Notes: a model not told the origin generated them from the sequence alone. A stretch of 64,000 bases of DNA from Acytostelium subglobosum LB1 (GCF_000787575.1 NW_012236519.1:516256-580255); one strand, 5' to 3'. Numbered from the stretch's first letter, positions 1 to 12,527 are shown. Numbers and translations are program-made.

Positions 1-3
1 TGT

Positions 4-426
4 CTAATATGAATTGAGCCCAAAGCGTAATCGTAGTCTGTAGAAATTGCTTGGAGGTATAACCAACTCTCCCTTGATATTCGTGGTCACCATCCCCTCA
101 ATCTTGTGTTTGATGCAGAGTTGATTGAGATCCTCTAACGACAACAAATGAGGGCTATTCTCGTCTAGCTCTAATTGGAGTTGAGACAAGAGGGGCTGAT
201 CGCACCAGAGTTAGAACATATATACGATATTATATTATCGCAACATGATACAAACCTCAAGAAACATCCAGAGAGCATCATTGTATTCATTTCGCGTCTT
301 GGTAGCTGCCAAGATGGTTTGAGTCTTGACGTCTCTAATGTTGATGTTACTAGTGAATGTATTCTTTGGTCGCTTTGTCTCATTCTCCTCTTGAGATGAG
401 GAGGTCAATACACGCTTCTTCTCCAT
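4..426 (-). CDS. Unidentified small protein, two exons (120 aa)
   Basis: Exon 1 is 426-256 and exon 2 is 195-4, separated by a 60-nt GT-AG intron with a TTCTAAC branch-like site. Both exons join in phase 0. The protein starts MEKKRVLTSS, has a polar Lys/Ser/Glu-rich N-terminus (about residues 1-35) and then a region that looks helical and mixed-charge (ALWMFLE, LLSLEDLNQL), ending near a basic RLRLRFGL stretch. No signal peptide or membrane segment is visible. I do not recognise the family. It is divergently arranged to the first oxygenase gene across a 340-bp interval. The gene model is supported by splice-site quality and frame continuity only. Confidence 0.6.
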
Positions 427-766
427 TATATATAGTCATGTAATAATATAGTAATGTATGAATGAACAACAAATAATATAATACTCAACACACAATGATC
501 ACCACCATCAGAAGGTAGGTCAGGCTAATAATAAATGATTTATGGGACTCTAAAAATGAAATAATTCAAAGTTGCTAAATGCTATGCCTCATTGTATGGT
601 GACAAGAGAAGCTGTCTACCCACGGTATTTCCTTTTTAAGATATTGGTCAACAAGATCTAGTTTATTTGTTCAATCTGCTCAGTCACATACATCATCAGT
701 TATACCTTCAACCAACCAATCAATTATACATGAATACATTCTTTTACATATATTACCAACAAGAGG
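427..766. promoter_or_regulatory. Divergent intergenic region between the small gene and oxygenase copy A
   Basis: AT-rich stretch with no open frame of note. It must hold the promoters of both flanking genes. I see no copy of the CATTGG/CCAATG dyad found before copies B and D. Confidence 0.4.
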
Positions 767-3700
767 ATGAAGATAAGGTATAATCAGGAGTTGGGAGTGT
801 TGGAGAATGCGTTGGTGGAATGTAAGATTGGTGTGATGTTCCTGTGCAAGGGTGAGACTGAGTTGCCAATGCCAAGGATCGAGATCAAGGATGTCGGTGT
901 GCTCTCATTCCCAGTGCCACAAGTGCAGATACAGAGTATGATTGAACGAGCAACACGTGCACCATTTGGTAGAGGAACAGAGACCATCACAGACCTCAAT
1001 GTGCGACGTGTCTGGCAGATACAGAACACAGACATCAACATCACTGGCAAGCCATTTCAAACATTCTTCACAAGCATCACCAACAGCATCAAGGAGTCGA
1101 TGGGTCTCACCAACGATACAGTAACAGCAGAGTTGTACAAGTTGTTGGTCTATGACAAAGGCAGCTTCTTCCTGCCACATCGTGACTCTGAGAAGGCTGA
1201 CAACATGTTTGGAACACTCGTGTTGTCATTGCCATGTCCACATCGAGGTGGTGACCTGGTGATCAATCATTCAGGTCGTGATGAAGTGGTATCATTGGAG
1301 AATGACTCAATGTCAACGATCAAATGGACAGCATTCTTTGCCGATTGTAGACATGAAGTCAAGCCAGTCACTGAAGGCAATCGAGTGTGTCTCGTTTACA
1401 ACCTGTTGAGATCAGGTGGTCGCAACGTGCAGATCAATGCAGCATCAGAACCAATCACTCAAGCATTCAATCAAGTGTTTGGTCGTGTCAATAACGATGA
1501 CGCCAACAACAACGACAACAACTATTATCAATCAAACCTCAAGACCACCACTAGTGTTGCATCTACATCCAATGTATTTGATGATGATGATGAATATATC
1601 TATGAAGATGAAGATGAAGATGATGCTATCTCAACATCAAACATCCCAGAGAAGTTGGTATATTCACTTGATCACGTCTACTCCAAGTCCAACTTCACTT
1701 TGGAATCACTCAAGGGCAACGATGCCACACTAGCCCGCACACTACTCGCCTTTTCCAACGAGTCTATGATCAAGCTAGGTCTTGCATTCATTCAAATTTG
1801 GGAGTAAGTATCAACAAATCAATCATTATACATACATACTGTGTATTAACATACCCTACCTAGACATGGACCACTGGACCATAGTGATGATTATGATGAG
1901 ACTAAGGTGCCAAGCGATACCAAGATCATTCTGAAGGATGTCAAAGATATGGAGACTGGAGCAATAATTGAACGCGATATACGTCTTAGAACCAAGGAGA
2001 TCATGCCAAGTGGATGCATCGACGATCTCAGACCATACTTTGAGGAGGCACATGAGGACACTGGTAAGTTGTGGACACTTGAAAGTTATCATTTGATTGT
2101 GATATCTAACCTTTGTCACTCATTCATTCATTCTTTCATACATTGATAGGCAATGAAGGAGCATCATTTGAAAGATTGTATAGACATTCAGCTATTGTAA
2201 TATGGACCAGTGAGTCCATGGGCAAGTTCACAATGGTCGTGTCACCAGATGTGGCATTGGAGATATTGGAGAAAGAGGTGGCCAAACTTGGTGGCATAGA
2301 TGCCAATCCACTGGTGACTCAAGAGTTGTTTGTCCAAATGATCAAATCACTTGTGAGGGTACCAACAACATCTTATCATATCACCAAGATACTACAACTA
2401 TTGTCAACAATCAAGAATGATCAATACCTTCCAAAGATACTTCATGCACTGTTTGAATCACTTGGCAGACTGTACTGTACTGTGATACACCAGGATACAT
2501 TCATGGAACTGTTGCTCAATAGTCCATCGTGGACCCACGAGTCCATGGGAGGAGTAATGAAAACATTTGTGTCCATGGCCCCGCAGACAGCCCTACTTGA
2601 CCTGTTGGCCAAGTTGTTGGAAGTGAGTGCACCACCAACAAGTTTGCATCATGACAAGTTCGCAATGCTGATCAATATGACCGATCAACTTTCCAATCGA
2701 CTGGATACCATAGAGCAGATCGACCAACTCATATCAATCATCCAACATCCAAAATTCAATCGAGATCGCGAAACAATCCTCATTGGTGTAACATCTGCCG
2801 CTTACAAGATCATAATACAAGAATCAATCAAGGCCAAGGGCGCACACATATGGGTCCCACCAACCAAGTTCAGCACAACAATCTCAAAGGTAGATGCATG
2901 GTACAAATCACTCAGGGATGGCAATGCACCTGTCTACGTGAATGATTATTTGCTCAGCTCAATGTATACAACTGCTCAAGAGCTTGTTTCCAAAAATTAT
3001 TGGTCCATGGACTATGAAGATGTACTGTCCTCACTTCATAAAGTAGAGTCAATCAATGCAGCTCATCCAGAATGGATCGTTGAGAGCACGCACTATCAAT
3101 CATTCCTAAACAATTTGATCAATTACAAGTGGACAAACAACAACAACAACAACAACAACAATATTCAACAAGTCAACTTTGAATTGGTATCCAACAATTT
3201 ATATTCTATTTGGCGACTGGTTCATCCTCACGACTCAATCATCAAAGACTTTATCAACAAGATCTGCACCAGAATGTCAAAAGACCAGATAGTATACCTT
3301 AACCAACCACCCCCAAGTGGCTTCCCATCACTCATTCACATCAGATTGTTGGGACTCTTGCACAAAGACTACGCTGACTCTCCTCACTATGCTACGTTAT
3401 GGGACAATGTCGCCAGGACCAACAAGAAGATGGCAAAGACCAAGCCCGACATAACAAACAACAAGATCGTAGTTGATCAGAAATGTACTTGTGAAAAATG
3501 CAAATGGATGTACAAATTCCTTCAATCAAAAGAGATTAGACTGGAGATGTACATATCGGGCCATGTTGAGGAAATGGCTAAAGAGTTCCCAATAGATGTA
3601 GTGAGAACAGGTTCCTTTTTGGTGCTGACCAAGACCGCTGCCAACTTACAAGAGATAATGAACAAATATTATGATGCTGTCAAAATCTGTCATAGTCTTC

Positions 3701-3828
3701 TACAGATCAAACCTGCCACAAACAACAACAACAACATGTTGTTGACGACAGTGGATGTTGACTCAATACTCAATGATATTGTCAACACAACGCCCGCGCC
3801 TCAAGTCTATCCACACACAATTATTTAA
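767..3828 (+). CDS. 2-oxoglutarate/Fe(II) oxygenase fusion protein, array copy A (971 aa)
   Basis: Exons 767-1803, 1864-2063 and 2150-3828; the introns are in phases 2 and 1 and the frame closes exactly. Residues about 30-215 form a 2OG-Fe(II) oxygenase (prolyl-4-hydroxylase-like, P4Hc-type) core: HRD at 138-140 supplies the first His and Asp ligands, H196 in CRHEVKP the distal His, and R206 in NRVCLVYNL the likely 2-oxoglutarate contact. A 54-residue acidic/Asn-rich linker separates this from the motif PEKLVYSLDHVYS. Exon 2 encodes a short conserved segment (KDVKDMETG, EIMP, ending EDTGNEG). Exon 3 encodes about 550 residues, probably mainly helical, with YRHSAIVIW near its start, a CxCxxC motif (CTCEKC) and a terminal PAPQVYPH. 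The oxygenase fold and ligands are clear. Substrate is unknown, and hydroxylation of a protein is only a family-level guess. There is no signal peptide, so it is probably cytosolic or nuclear. Confidence 0.85.
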
Positions 3829-4153
3829 TTATTTATAGATTATTTATCCAAAGTCAGTAGTTTATTTCCAGAACCATAAAATATCCAGTTTTTTGATCGT
3901 TGAACAAATTTTTGTTGAATCTGGTCAATCTGTTCCCAGAAATGATAAATACATACAGATAAAATGATATAGATACTAGATAGGTTGAGTCCTCATTTGG
4001 ACATTGGCCATAAACCAATGTACCAGATTAGACAAGTGGTAATTATTCAAAGAAAGATCTCGAGACAATGTCTATGTATACGTACTCATTACAAAGTCAC
4101 ATCATCATTATCTCAAATATACATATACATATACATATACATATACCAAGAGG
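3829..4153 (+). promoter_or_regulatory. Copy A/B intergenic region with CATTGG/CCAATG dyad
   Basis: CATTGG at 4002-4007 and CCAATG at 4015-4020 form an inverted repeat about 135 bp before the copy B start. The segment 4009-4031 (CATAAACCAATG then ACCAGATTAG) recurs almost unchanged before copy C at 7540-7563. A short ATATAC repeat follows. Confidence 0.5.
4117..4146 (+). repeat. (ATATAC)5 microsatellite in the copy B leader
   Basis: Five perfect copies of ATATAC end eight bases before the copy B start codon, so the repeat probably lies in the 5' leader. Confidence 0.8.
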
Positions 4154-7100
4154 ATGAAGATAAGATATAATCAGATGTTGGGTGTGTTGGAGAAGGCTTT
4201 GGCACCATGTAAGAAGGGTGCTATGTTCTTGTGCAAGGGTGAGACTGAGTTGCCAATGCCAAGGATCGAAGTGAAGGATGTTGGTCTGCTCTCATACCCA
4301 GTGCCACCAGTACAGATACAAAGTATGATTGAACGAGCCACTCGTGCACCTTATGGCAAAGGAACAGAGACCATCACAGACCTCAATGTGAGACGTGTCT
4401 GGCAGATACAGAACACAGACATCAACATCACTGGCAAGCCATTTCAAACATTCTTCACAAGCATCACCAACAGCATCAAGGAGTCGATGGGTCTCACCAA
4501 CGATACAGTAACAGCAGAGTTGTACAAGTTGTTGGTCTATGACAAAGGCAGCTTCTTCCTGCCACATCGTGACTCTGAGAAGGCTGACAACATGTTTGGA
4601 ACACTCGTGTTGTCATTGCCATGTCCACATCGAGGTGGTGACCTTGTTGTCAATCATTCAGGTCGTGATGAAGTGGTGTCATTGGAGAATGACTCAATGT
4701 CAACGATCAAATGGACAGCATTCTTTGCTGACTGTCAACATGAAGTCAAGCCAGTCACTGAAGGCAATCGAGTGTGTCTCGTTTACAACCTGTTGAGATC
4801 AGGTGGCACCAAAGTGGAGATCAACGCAGCATATGAGCCCATCACTAAAGCATTCAATCAAGTATTTGGTATTGGACATGATGAAGTCAATGATGATGAC
4901 ACAGTGGATGACGAGAACACGGCCACGTTGGACGAGGATCAAAAGAGTGACGATGAATCAGATGATGAAGACAATGACGATGTTCAATCAGATGTAAAGA
5001 TTACCAAGAAAGCCAGGACATCTCTGACAACCAACACAACAACCCAAGTTGATGTGCAAGAAGAGGATGATGACAATGACAATGAAAACAATGAGGATGA
5101 AGATGTTGATGTTGATAACGATGAGGATGATGATGATGATGATAATGTATATGAAGACAAAGACCAGGATGACAATGATGAGGAAGACATGAATAGCAAG
5201 GGCAATCATATCCCAGAGAAGTTGGTATATTCTCTTGAACATGTATACTCCAAGTCCAACTTCACGTTGGAGTCTCTCAAGGGCAGTGACGCAACATTGG
5301 CACGAACATTACAAGCCTTTGCCAATGAGTCCCATATCAAACTGGGTCTGGCATTCATTCAAATCAGGGAGTAAGTATCAATATCTACTCAACATGGATG
5401 TTCATACTAACATTATTTATTTATTAAGAGCTGGACCATGTGAATCACCTGGATATTGTAATGAGAAACACATATCATCAAGAACATCGATCATACTTAA
5501 AGATGTCAAAGATATGGAGACTGGCTCGATCATTTCAGAGGAGATACGGCTTAGGACCAAGGAGATCATGCCACGTGGATGCATCAACAAACTCAAACCA
5601 TACTTTGAGGAGACAAGGGAGGCAACAGGTAAGATTGAGTACATTCTATGTACAAGCTCACTCACTCAATCATTCAATCAACTTTAGGAAATGAAGGTGG
5701 ATCATTCGAGAGACTATACAGACAATCAGCCATTGTAATATGGAGTACTTTGTCTACGGGCAAGTTCACAATGGTGGAATCAGTGGATGTTGTGTTTGAG
5801 ATATTGGAGAATGAGTTGACCAAACTTGGAAGCATAGATGCCAACCCTAAGGCAACTCAAGAGTTGTTCATTCAAATGATCAGGTCACTAGATAGTCATC
5901 CAAAGAAACCAGACCATATCACCAAGATCCTCCAACTATTATCAACAATCAAGGATGGTCAATATCTTCCAAAGATATTACAAACATTGTTGGAAACAAC
6001 TGGTGTACTTTATTGCACTGAAATGCATCAGAATGCATTCTTGGAACTATTCCTCAGAACACCATCAATGACTTACGAGTCTATGGACGAGATATTGAAG
6101 ACATTCAGCAATGCAGTCCTTGAAGGTTCATTGTTGGGCATGTTGGACAAGTTGTTGGAGATGTTTGCTCCCGAGACAAGCATTCATCATGATAAGTGCA
6201 CTCTGCTTCCAAAGTTTGTCGATCAATTTATCGATCGATTGGACAAAATAGAATATATTGACAGACTAGTATCAATCATACAACATCCAATAATCGACGA
6301 ACTTAGACATCTCCAGGACAAGATATCATCATTGGCAAGCCATCTACTCATTCCAAAATTCATCCCAATTCCAAACACAAGATATAATGTCGTTCAACCA
6401 AACCAGAGTTTCAGCACAACCATCTCAATGGTGGATACAATGTCCAAACAACTCAAAGATGGCACAGCACTTTTCTTCGTGAACGACACATTGCTGAGCC
6501 AGATGTACACAAACGCCTTCAAAATTATCATCGACAATAGATCATACTTTGACTATTCAATGATACTTCCAATGCTTCCAGTCATTGAACAACTCAATGT
6601 GGCCCATCCAGAATGGTTGGCTGACGACGAGAACAAGTATTATCAATCATACCTCAAGAAGTTGATTGACTACAAGTTGGAAAACTCTAATGAGACGATT
6701 TCCAACAATCTTTATTCAATCTGGAGAGCTGTGCATGCTGAGGACTCAATCATCAAAGCTTTCATCGCCAAGATATGTATCAAAGTGATCAGAATTCGAA
6801 AGATTCTAACCAGATTGCTTGGACTCTTGCACAACGAGTTTGCCGACTCGCCACACTACGCCACATTATGGGATCAAGTTGCCAAAAGCATTTTGAAGCA
6901 GGCCAAGACCAAGCCAGACACAACAGACAACAAGTTCGATATTGCAGTCGATTGTGATTGTGACGATTGTGGGGGAATCAAGAAATTCCTTATATCCAAT
7001 GAGACCAAGCTGAACCTGTACGTGTCCAAGTGGGATTGTAGTCTTGACCATGTTATTGAGATGACTGAAGACCTCCCACTTGAAAGAAAGGCAACGAGAT

Positions 7101-7381
7101 ATCCATACTGCTCACTAGAGTTGACCAAAACAGAGGAAGGTAAACAAGAGTTATTGGATATGTACAATCAAGCTGTCAACATATGTCATAGTCTGGTCAA
7201 GATACCTCCTTCAAACATATCCAACTTGGACAATGCTGGTGACCTTGACGCAATGAATGCCATAGTCAACTCGACTCCTGCACCACAAGTCTATCCACAC
7301 GACATGCCACCCAAGACTCCACCAATGGTTTTAGATGAGCCAATGGAAGACGATGATAATGATGATGATCAAGAACCATAA
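4154..7381 (+). CDS. 2-oxoglutarate/Fe(II) oxygenase fusion protein, array copy B (1036 aa)
   Basis: Exons 4154-5370, 5429-5628 and 5688-7381, with the same intron positions and phases as copy A. The catalytic HRD (138-140), distal His (196) and Arg (206) are intact. It has the longest linker of the array, 114 residues between NQVFG and PEKLVY, dominated by Asp/Glu runs but interrupted by a basic NLS-like patch (KITKKARTS). The C-terminal module keeps YRQSAIVIW, CxCxxC (CDCDDC) and PAPQVYPH, and ends in an extra acidic tail. Bases 4392-4644 are identical to 1005-1257 of copy A, silent positions included. Same uncertainty about substrate as copy A. Confidence 0.85.
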
Positions 7382-7662
7382 AATATCCAGCTTACCCTAT
7401 TTTTGGTGAATGATAATGAAGCTAGTGATGGCGATCATTCATTCAATCACCCAAAGCGTGTACATATATAAACATACAGATAACATAATTATTACATGAT
7501 GTAGCGATCAGTTACTCCTTTGAGAATCAGATAAAGGGTCATTAAACCAATGAACCAGATTAGCAATCACATTCAGATCTAGACTAACAGCACTCTTTAA
7601 ATACAGCCACAAAGTAACATCATCATTGTCATCATCTTTATCATCAACAAACATACTTAAAT
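7382..7662 (+). promoter_or_regulatory. Copy B/C intergenic region with shared promoter block
   Basis: Bases 7540-7563 match 4009-4031 upstream of copy B, including CCAATG and ACCAGATTAG, at a comparable distance (about 110 bp) from the start codon. One arm of the dyad is degraded here (CATTAA in place of CATTGG). Confidence 0.45.
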
Positions 7663-10600
7663 ATGTATAAACTTATAGATCCACAAAATAATAAGATAGA
7701 TTGTAAATATAACAAGGAGTTGGGAGTGTTGGAGAAGGAGTTGGCTCAGTTTAAGAAGGGCGCGATGTTCCTGTGCAAGGGTGAGGCGGAGTTGCCAATG
7801 CCAAGGATCGAGGTGAAGGATGTTGGTGTGCTCTCATACCCAGTGAGACAGGATCAGTTGCAAAGTATGATTGAACGAGCAACACGTGCACCATTTGGTA
7901 AAGGAACAGAGACAATCACAGACCTCAATGTGAGACGTGTCTGGCAGATACAGAACACAGACATCAACATCACTGGTGATTACTTTGAAACCTACTTCAA
8001 CACCATCACCAACAGCATCAAGGAATCATTGGGTCTGACCAAAGAGGTGGTGACAGCCGAGTTGTACAAGTTGTTGGTCTATGACAAAGGCAGCTTCTTC
8101 CTGCCACATCGTGACTCTGAGAAGGCTGACAAAATGTTTGGAACACTCGTGTTGTCATTGCCATGTCCACATCGAGGTGGTGACCTTGTTGTCAATCATT
8201 CAGGTCGTGATGAAGTGGTATCATTGGAGAATGACTCAATGTCAGCAATCAAATGGACAGCATTCTTTGCTGACTGTCAACATGAAGTCAAACCAGTCAC
8301 TGAAGGAAATCGAGTGTGTCTCGTTTACAACCTGCTGAGATCAGGTGGCACCAAAGTGGACATCAATACAGAACCAGAACCAATCACTCAAGCACTCAAT
8401 CAAGTGTTTGGTCGTGTCGATGAGTCCAATCTCAAGCGCAAAGATGTTGAAGAGAGCGAGGAGCGAGATGGAGATACCGAGGACAAAGTCATCAAGATGG
8501 CCAAGACATCAACAACTACAAGCAAGACTACCAGAGTTGATAATGAGGATGGAGATGATGATGACAAAGACCAGGAGGCAGAAGAAGTCTTTATCCCTGA
8601 GAAATTGGTTTATACGCTTGAACACGTGTACTCAAAGTCCAACTTCACTTTGGAGTCACTCAAAGGTTGTGATGCAACACTGGCGCGAACATTGCAAGCC
8701 TTTGCCGAGGAGTGCCAAATCAAACTCGGTCTGGCATTCATATATGTTACAGAGTAAGTACATATACCTATTCAACTAAGTGATGTAACTAATCATAGCG
8801 TTCATGTCATGGTTGGAACAGAACTGGAGGTTGCGAAGATGGTGGATATCTTGATCCAGACTCGACCAAATTCAGATTGATGAATGTAAAGGACTTGGTG
8901 ACTGGGGCCATGCTGGAGGAGACAATGCCTCTAGACACCAGAGAGATCATGCCTAATGGATGTCTGGACAAGATAAAACCATACTCTGAGGAGGCCCATG
9001 AGGCAACAGGTAGGTTTAGATTACTTCATAAGCCAATGTATGTTTATTGACCTCCTCATCACTCATAGGCAATGAAGGTGCATCATACGAGAGACAGTAT
9101 AGACAATCAGCCATTGTGATATGGAGTACAGAATCAATGGGCAAGTTCACGATGGTACTCTCAAAGGAGGTCGCGTTCAAAATACTCGAGAAGGAGTTGT
9201 CCAAACTTGGAAATGTGGATGCCAACCCTTTGGCGACACACGACCTGTTCATTCAAATGACCAAGTCATTGTTCAGATTGAAACCAACATCAGAGTTTGT
9301 CACCAAGATGCTTGGACTGCTATGCTCAATCAAGTCTGATCAATACCTTCCCAAGATGATGTTGGCCATGCTCGAGACCACTGGAAGCCTCTATCAAACT
9401 GGAATGCATCAGGATGCATTCTTTGAACTGTTGCTCCAACGGTCTTCAATGAATCAAGAGAACATTGACAGTGTGATGTCATCATTCTTTGCAGTTGTCC
9501 CAGTAAGAGCTGCACTTGACATGATGATCAAGCTATTAGATGTTATCAGTTATACACCTGACACACTCGATCATATTGCTGGAGCCACATTGCTCCCCAA
9601 GTTGGCCAATCAGATCATCAACAGACTGGATGCAGTGGAACTGTGCGAAATTATGATCAGCACCGTCCAACAACAAAAGGTGTTTGATGGACAACGACAA
9701 CAACTACTGGACAAGTTGGTATCGGTCGCTCAAGAACTCCTCATGCCCAAGAGTGATGAAATGAGATGGTCTGATTATTTCTCCAAACATTGGTCTCGCT
9801 TCCACAAAGACCTCAAACAACCAACTGTGACATTCGACACGATCATTTCAAAGATTGAGAGTCTGGAATCATCACTGGGTGATGGCAATGCGCCAATCTA
9901 TGTCACCGACTCATTTCTTTGCCAAATGTACACACAGGCATTCAAGGTTGCTACTAAAGGAAGCAATCTTGACTACATTCTGCCAGTCCAACCAAACATT
10001 GAACGACTCAATGCTGCGCACCCCTCTTGGGTAGCCAACAACCCCTCCTACGATGAGATGCTCAAGATGATGATCGACTACAGGTACGATTCCAAAGATG
10101 GTGACCACAATCAAACGGCCAACAAACTTTATGCATTATGGAGGTTGGTGCATGCCCATCCAGGAACACTCATATTCGACTATGTCACCAACATAGATGG
10201 CTTAAAACCGAGGGATCATTACTACAACCATGCCAAAGACATCCCTATCGACGCACTTGTATTATTGTTGGGACTCCTGCACACTGAGTTTGGAAACTCT
10301 CCCCATTACACCACTCTTTGGGATAATGTTACCAAGACACTCAAAAGCAGGATAGTGATCAGGCACGATGCAGACCCCAATTTCAAAGTCTACATAAATT
10401 GTACATGCGACACCTGCCAAGACCTGGTCAGCTTCCTCCAATCCAAACATGTATTCACGAAGATTTCTGTCTACACAGATAGAATGGATCATTTCCTAAA
10501 GGAGGCAGCAAACTTCAAGCTTGAGGTTAGCAAGGGTTACTTTAATACTTTAGAGTTAAAAAAGACCAGCGGATTCTATGAGGTCAAGTTGGACCACCAC

Positions 10601-10765
10601 AATGCCGATATCAATAGGTGTCACTGTCTCTTCCAATTGAGGCCCCCAAACAGAGATGAGGTACTCAGAGATGTCATCTGCTTGAAACCTGCACCAGAAG
10701 TCTATCCACACACCTTGGCAAAGGTAATCACACCCATCACACCAACCCTACGACTCAGACGATGA
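7663..10765 (+). CDS. 2-oxoglutarate/Fe(II) oxygenase fusion protein, array copy C (991 aa)
   Basis: Exons 7663-8753, 8822-9009 and 9069-10765. The N-terminus is about 11 residues longer than in A and B, which moves the catalytic residues to about H149, D151, H207 and R217. The linker is 61 residues with a basic patch (KMAKTSTTTSK) and an acidic end. The acceptor at 8820-8821 was chosen because it alone gives frame continuity into the conserved KDLVTG...EIMPNG segment, and it replaces the start of exon 2 with a different short sequence (TGGCEDGGY). The C-terminal module carries YRQSAIVIW, CTCDTC and PAPEVYPHTLAK. The C-terminal modules of C and D look closer to each other than to A and B, suggesting two sub-lineages. 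Confidence 0.85.
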
Positions 10766-10874
10766 ATACTAGTTGGTTATCTGGCACCATTATATTTACT
10801 AAGTTAATTAAGTGTTTATTAAATAAGTTTGTTACCGATTATATCCATCTAATGTCTGTTTATTTAGGACTTGA

Positions 10875-12007
10875 TTATTGAGCGCACAGCATGCGGGACT
10901 CAATGTCGAAGGGAAACTGTGGAAAGATGTTCATGGTGGATTGATGTGTTTGTAAATCGGTGGAATAGACTAGGTAGATAATTGAAGTGTCTTTCTGATT
11001 CACAACTAATGAAACAATGTAACCGGATTGATCAAACGCAAACTGAGCATTGGTGTTGGTTTCCACTTTAAACACTCTCTTGAACTTCTTGGCGCTAATG
11101 TCCAGTACGCCAATTTCAATGTGTTTGTCCTGTTGGATGCAGGCATACAATGTAGACTGATACATATAGAGCTGTTGAACACTGCCGCCGATCATATCCA
11201 GGTAATATGGTATCTCCACGTATTCAAATGTCTTGGTCTTCAACGAGTATATGCCTATTGGCAACGAGAAGATTGGGATGCCGGTAAAGATCGACACATT
11301 GTATCCATACAGATAGTACAAATGAGTTGTACTGTCATATTGGCCATAAGCATATAACATGCATTTGTTACCTTTAAATGGAATGTTCACACTGATTGAT
11401 GTGGTATGTATGTCATTCATACAAGGGATGAGTTGTTAGAGGATTATAGCATAACATTAATAATTGGCACGGTAGTGTTCTTCTTACACTGATTGATTGT
11501 TCAGATCAAAGATTGCGAGGTTTGACACTGAGGTATTGTCGCAATAGGTGGCCAATGCCAGTCCACTTTCAAGGTCTACAGAGTTGACTTGATAGATGAT
11601 AAAACCATCGTTTGCCAACTCTTCATTGAACATAGCCTTTGTCGTCAGTTCTCCAGTCTGTCTGGTCAGATTGAATTGTTAATAATGATGAGCACCTGTA
11701 GGATATTGTCCTATCAATCAATCAATCATACCTGACCGTTAAAGATGGATATAGACATGTCCGTACCAAGCCCTTGGACCATGACCATGTAATCATTGCC
11801 GGAGCATTGGAGGAGGTCGACGACGAATGGGCTCACCTGGTTCTGTATTAGTTGGCCAGAAGTAAAGTTGAAAAGAGTGAAATTGCCATTTGTGATACAT
11901 CTGAATGTCGACAATGTAGTTGGGCGGGAATCAATGCAGGATGACTGTGACCAAAACAACACCAACGACAACAACAACATCCACGATACTCTATGTTGTG
12001 TTATCAT
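10875..12007 (-). CDS. Predicted secreted protein, possibly beta-propeller-like (320 aa)
   Basis: Exons 12007-11732, 11657-11488 and 11391-10875 on the minus strand. Junctions are in phases 0 and 2, and the frame closes at 963 nt. Residues about 9-24 (WMLLLSLVLFWSQSSC) form a clear signal-peptide core. The rest is rich in beta-type, aromatic segments (YLYGYNVSIF, IYLVYSTDLQ) resembling irregular propeller blades, with no transmembrane helix or GPI signal at the C-terminus. I cannot name the family. It lies inside the oxygenase array in the opposite orientation, between copies C and D, and shows no similarity to them. Its presence there implies an insertion or an array duplication around an older gene. 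Confidence 0.6.
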
Positions 12008-12317
12008 GATTAGATTGAGATGAGTGAGTGAGTGAGTGAGTAAGTGAGTATATTATATATTCGTTGATTTTAAACAATAAGGTATATAATTCATTGAGAT
12101 ACAAGTACTTGTTGTATAGTAGTAGGGTAGTCTGATGAGGGAGAGATATGACTTGAAGACAAGTAAGAACATTCCTTGGAATGACATCTGAACCTTTGAC
12201 ATTGAAAGTAATTGGATACCTTCCAAGAGCAGGATTAATTAACATTTTTGATTGGTTTGGAAAGTCGTCAGGCCCAGCAACATCGTAAAAGTTGGGCGAA
12301 ACTTCATCCCCACTTGA
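11991..12317 (-). pseudogene. Possible orphan coding fragment
   Basis: An open frame on the minus strand runs from just after a stop at 12318-12320 for more than 80 codons. It includes a coding-like stretch (SPNFYDVAGPDDFPNQ, NPALGRYPITFNVKG) before degrading into repeat-derived residues. There is an internal ATG at 12245 but no splice-supported link to the gene starting at 12007. It could be a gene remnant, an unrecognised exon or chance. Confidence 0.2.
12021..12050. repeat. (TGAG)n tetranucleotide repeat
   Basis: Tandem TGAG/AGTG units directly upstream of the minus-strand gene start at 12007. Confidence 0.7.
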
Positions 12318-12527
12318 TCATTGTATCACATCAGTTGAAACAGATAAACATAGACAGATAACTGAGCCACTCCATATGGAGGAGAAGGCATAGTAGCTAG
12401 ATGAAGGATGTTTATCATTGGTACATACCAATGAATGGATGAATGAACAACAGATTTAAATCTGGGGATCTTGATGACTCACATCATCATCATCAACGTC
12501 AACATCAACATATATTACTTACCTACT

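Noticed and set aside
4292-4567. 91-aa antisense frame, nearly identical to antisense frames at 905-1180 and 15775-16140
   Set aside because: It is the reverse complement of the conserved oxygenase core. Its conservation follows from the sense-strand gene.
4539-4796. 85-aa frame repeated at 8081-8338 and 12970-13227 on the plus strand
   Set aside because: An alternate-frame shadow of the near-identical catalytic exon, with no start context or domain.
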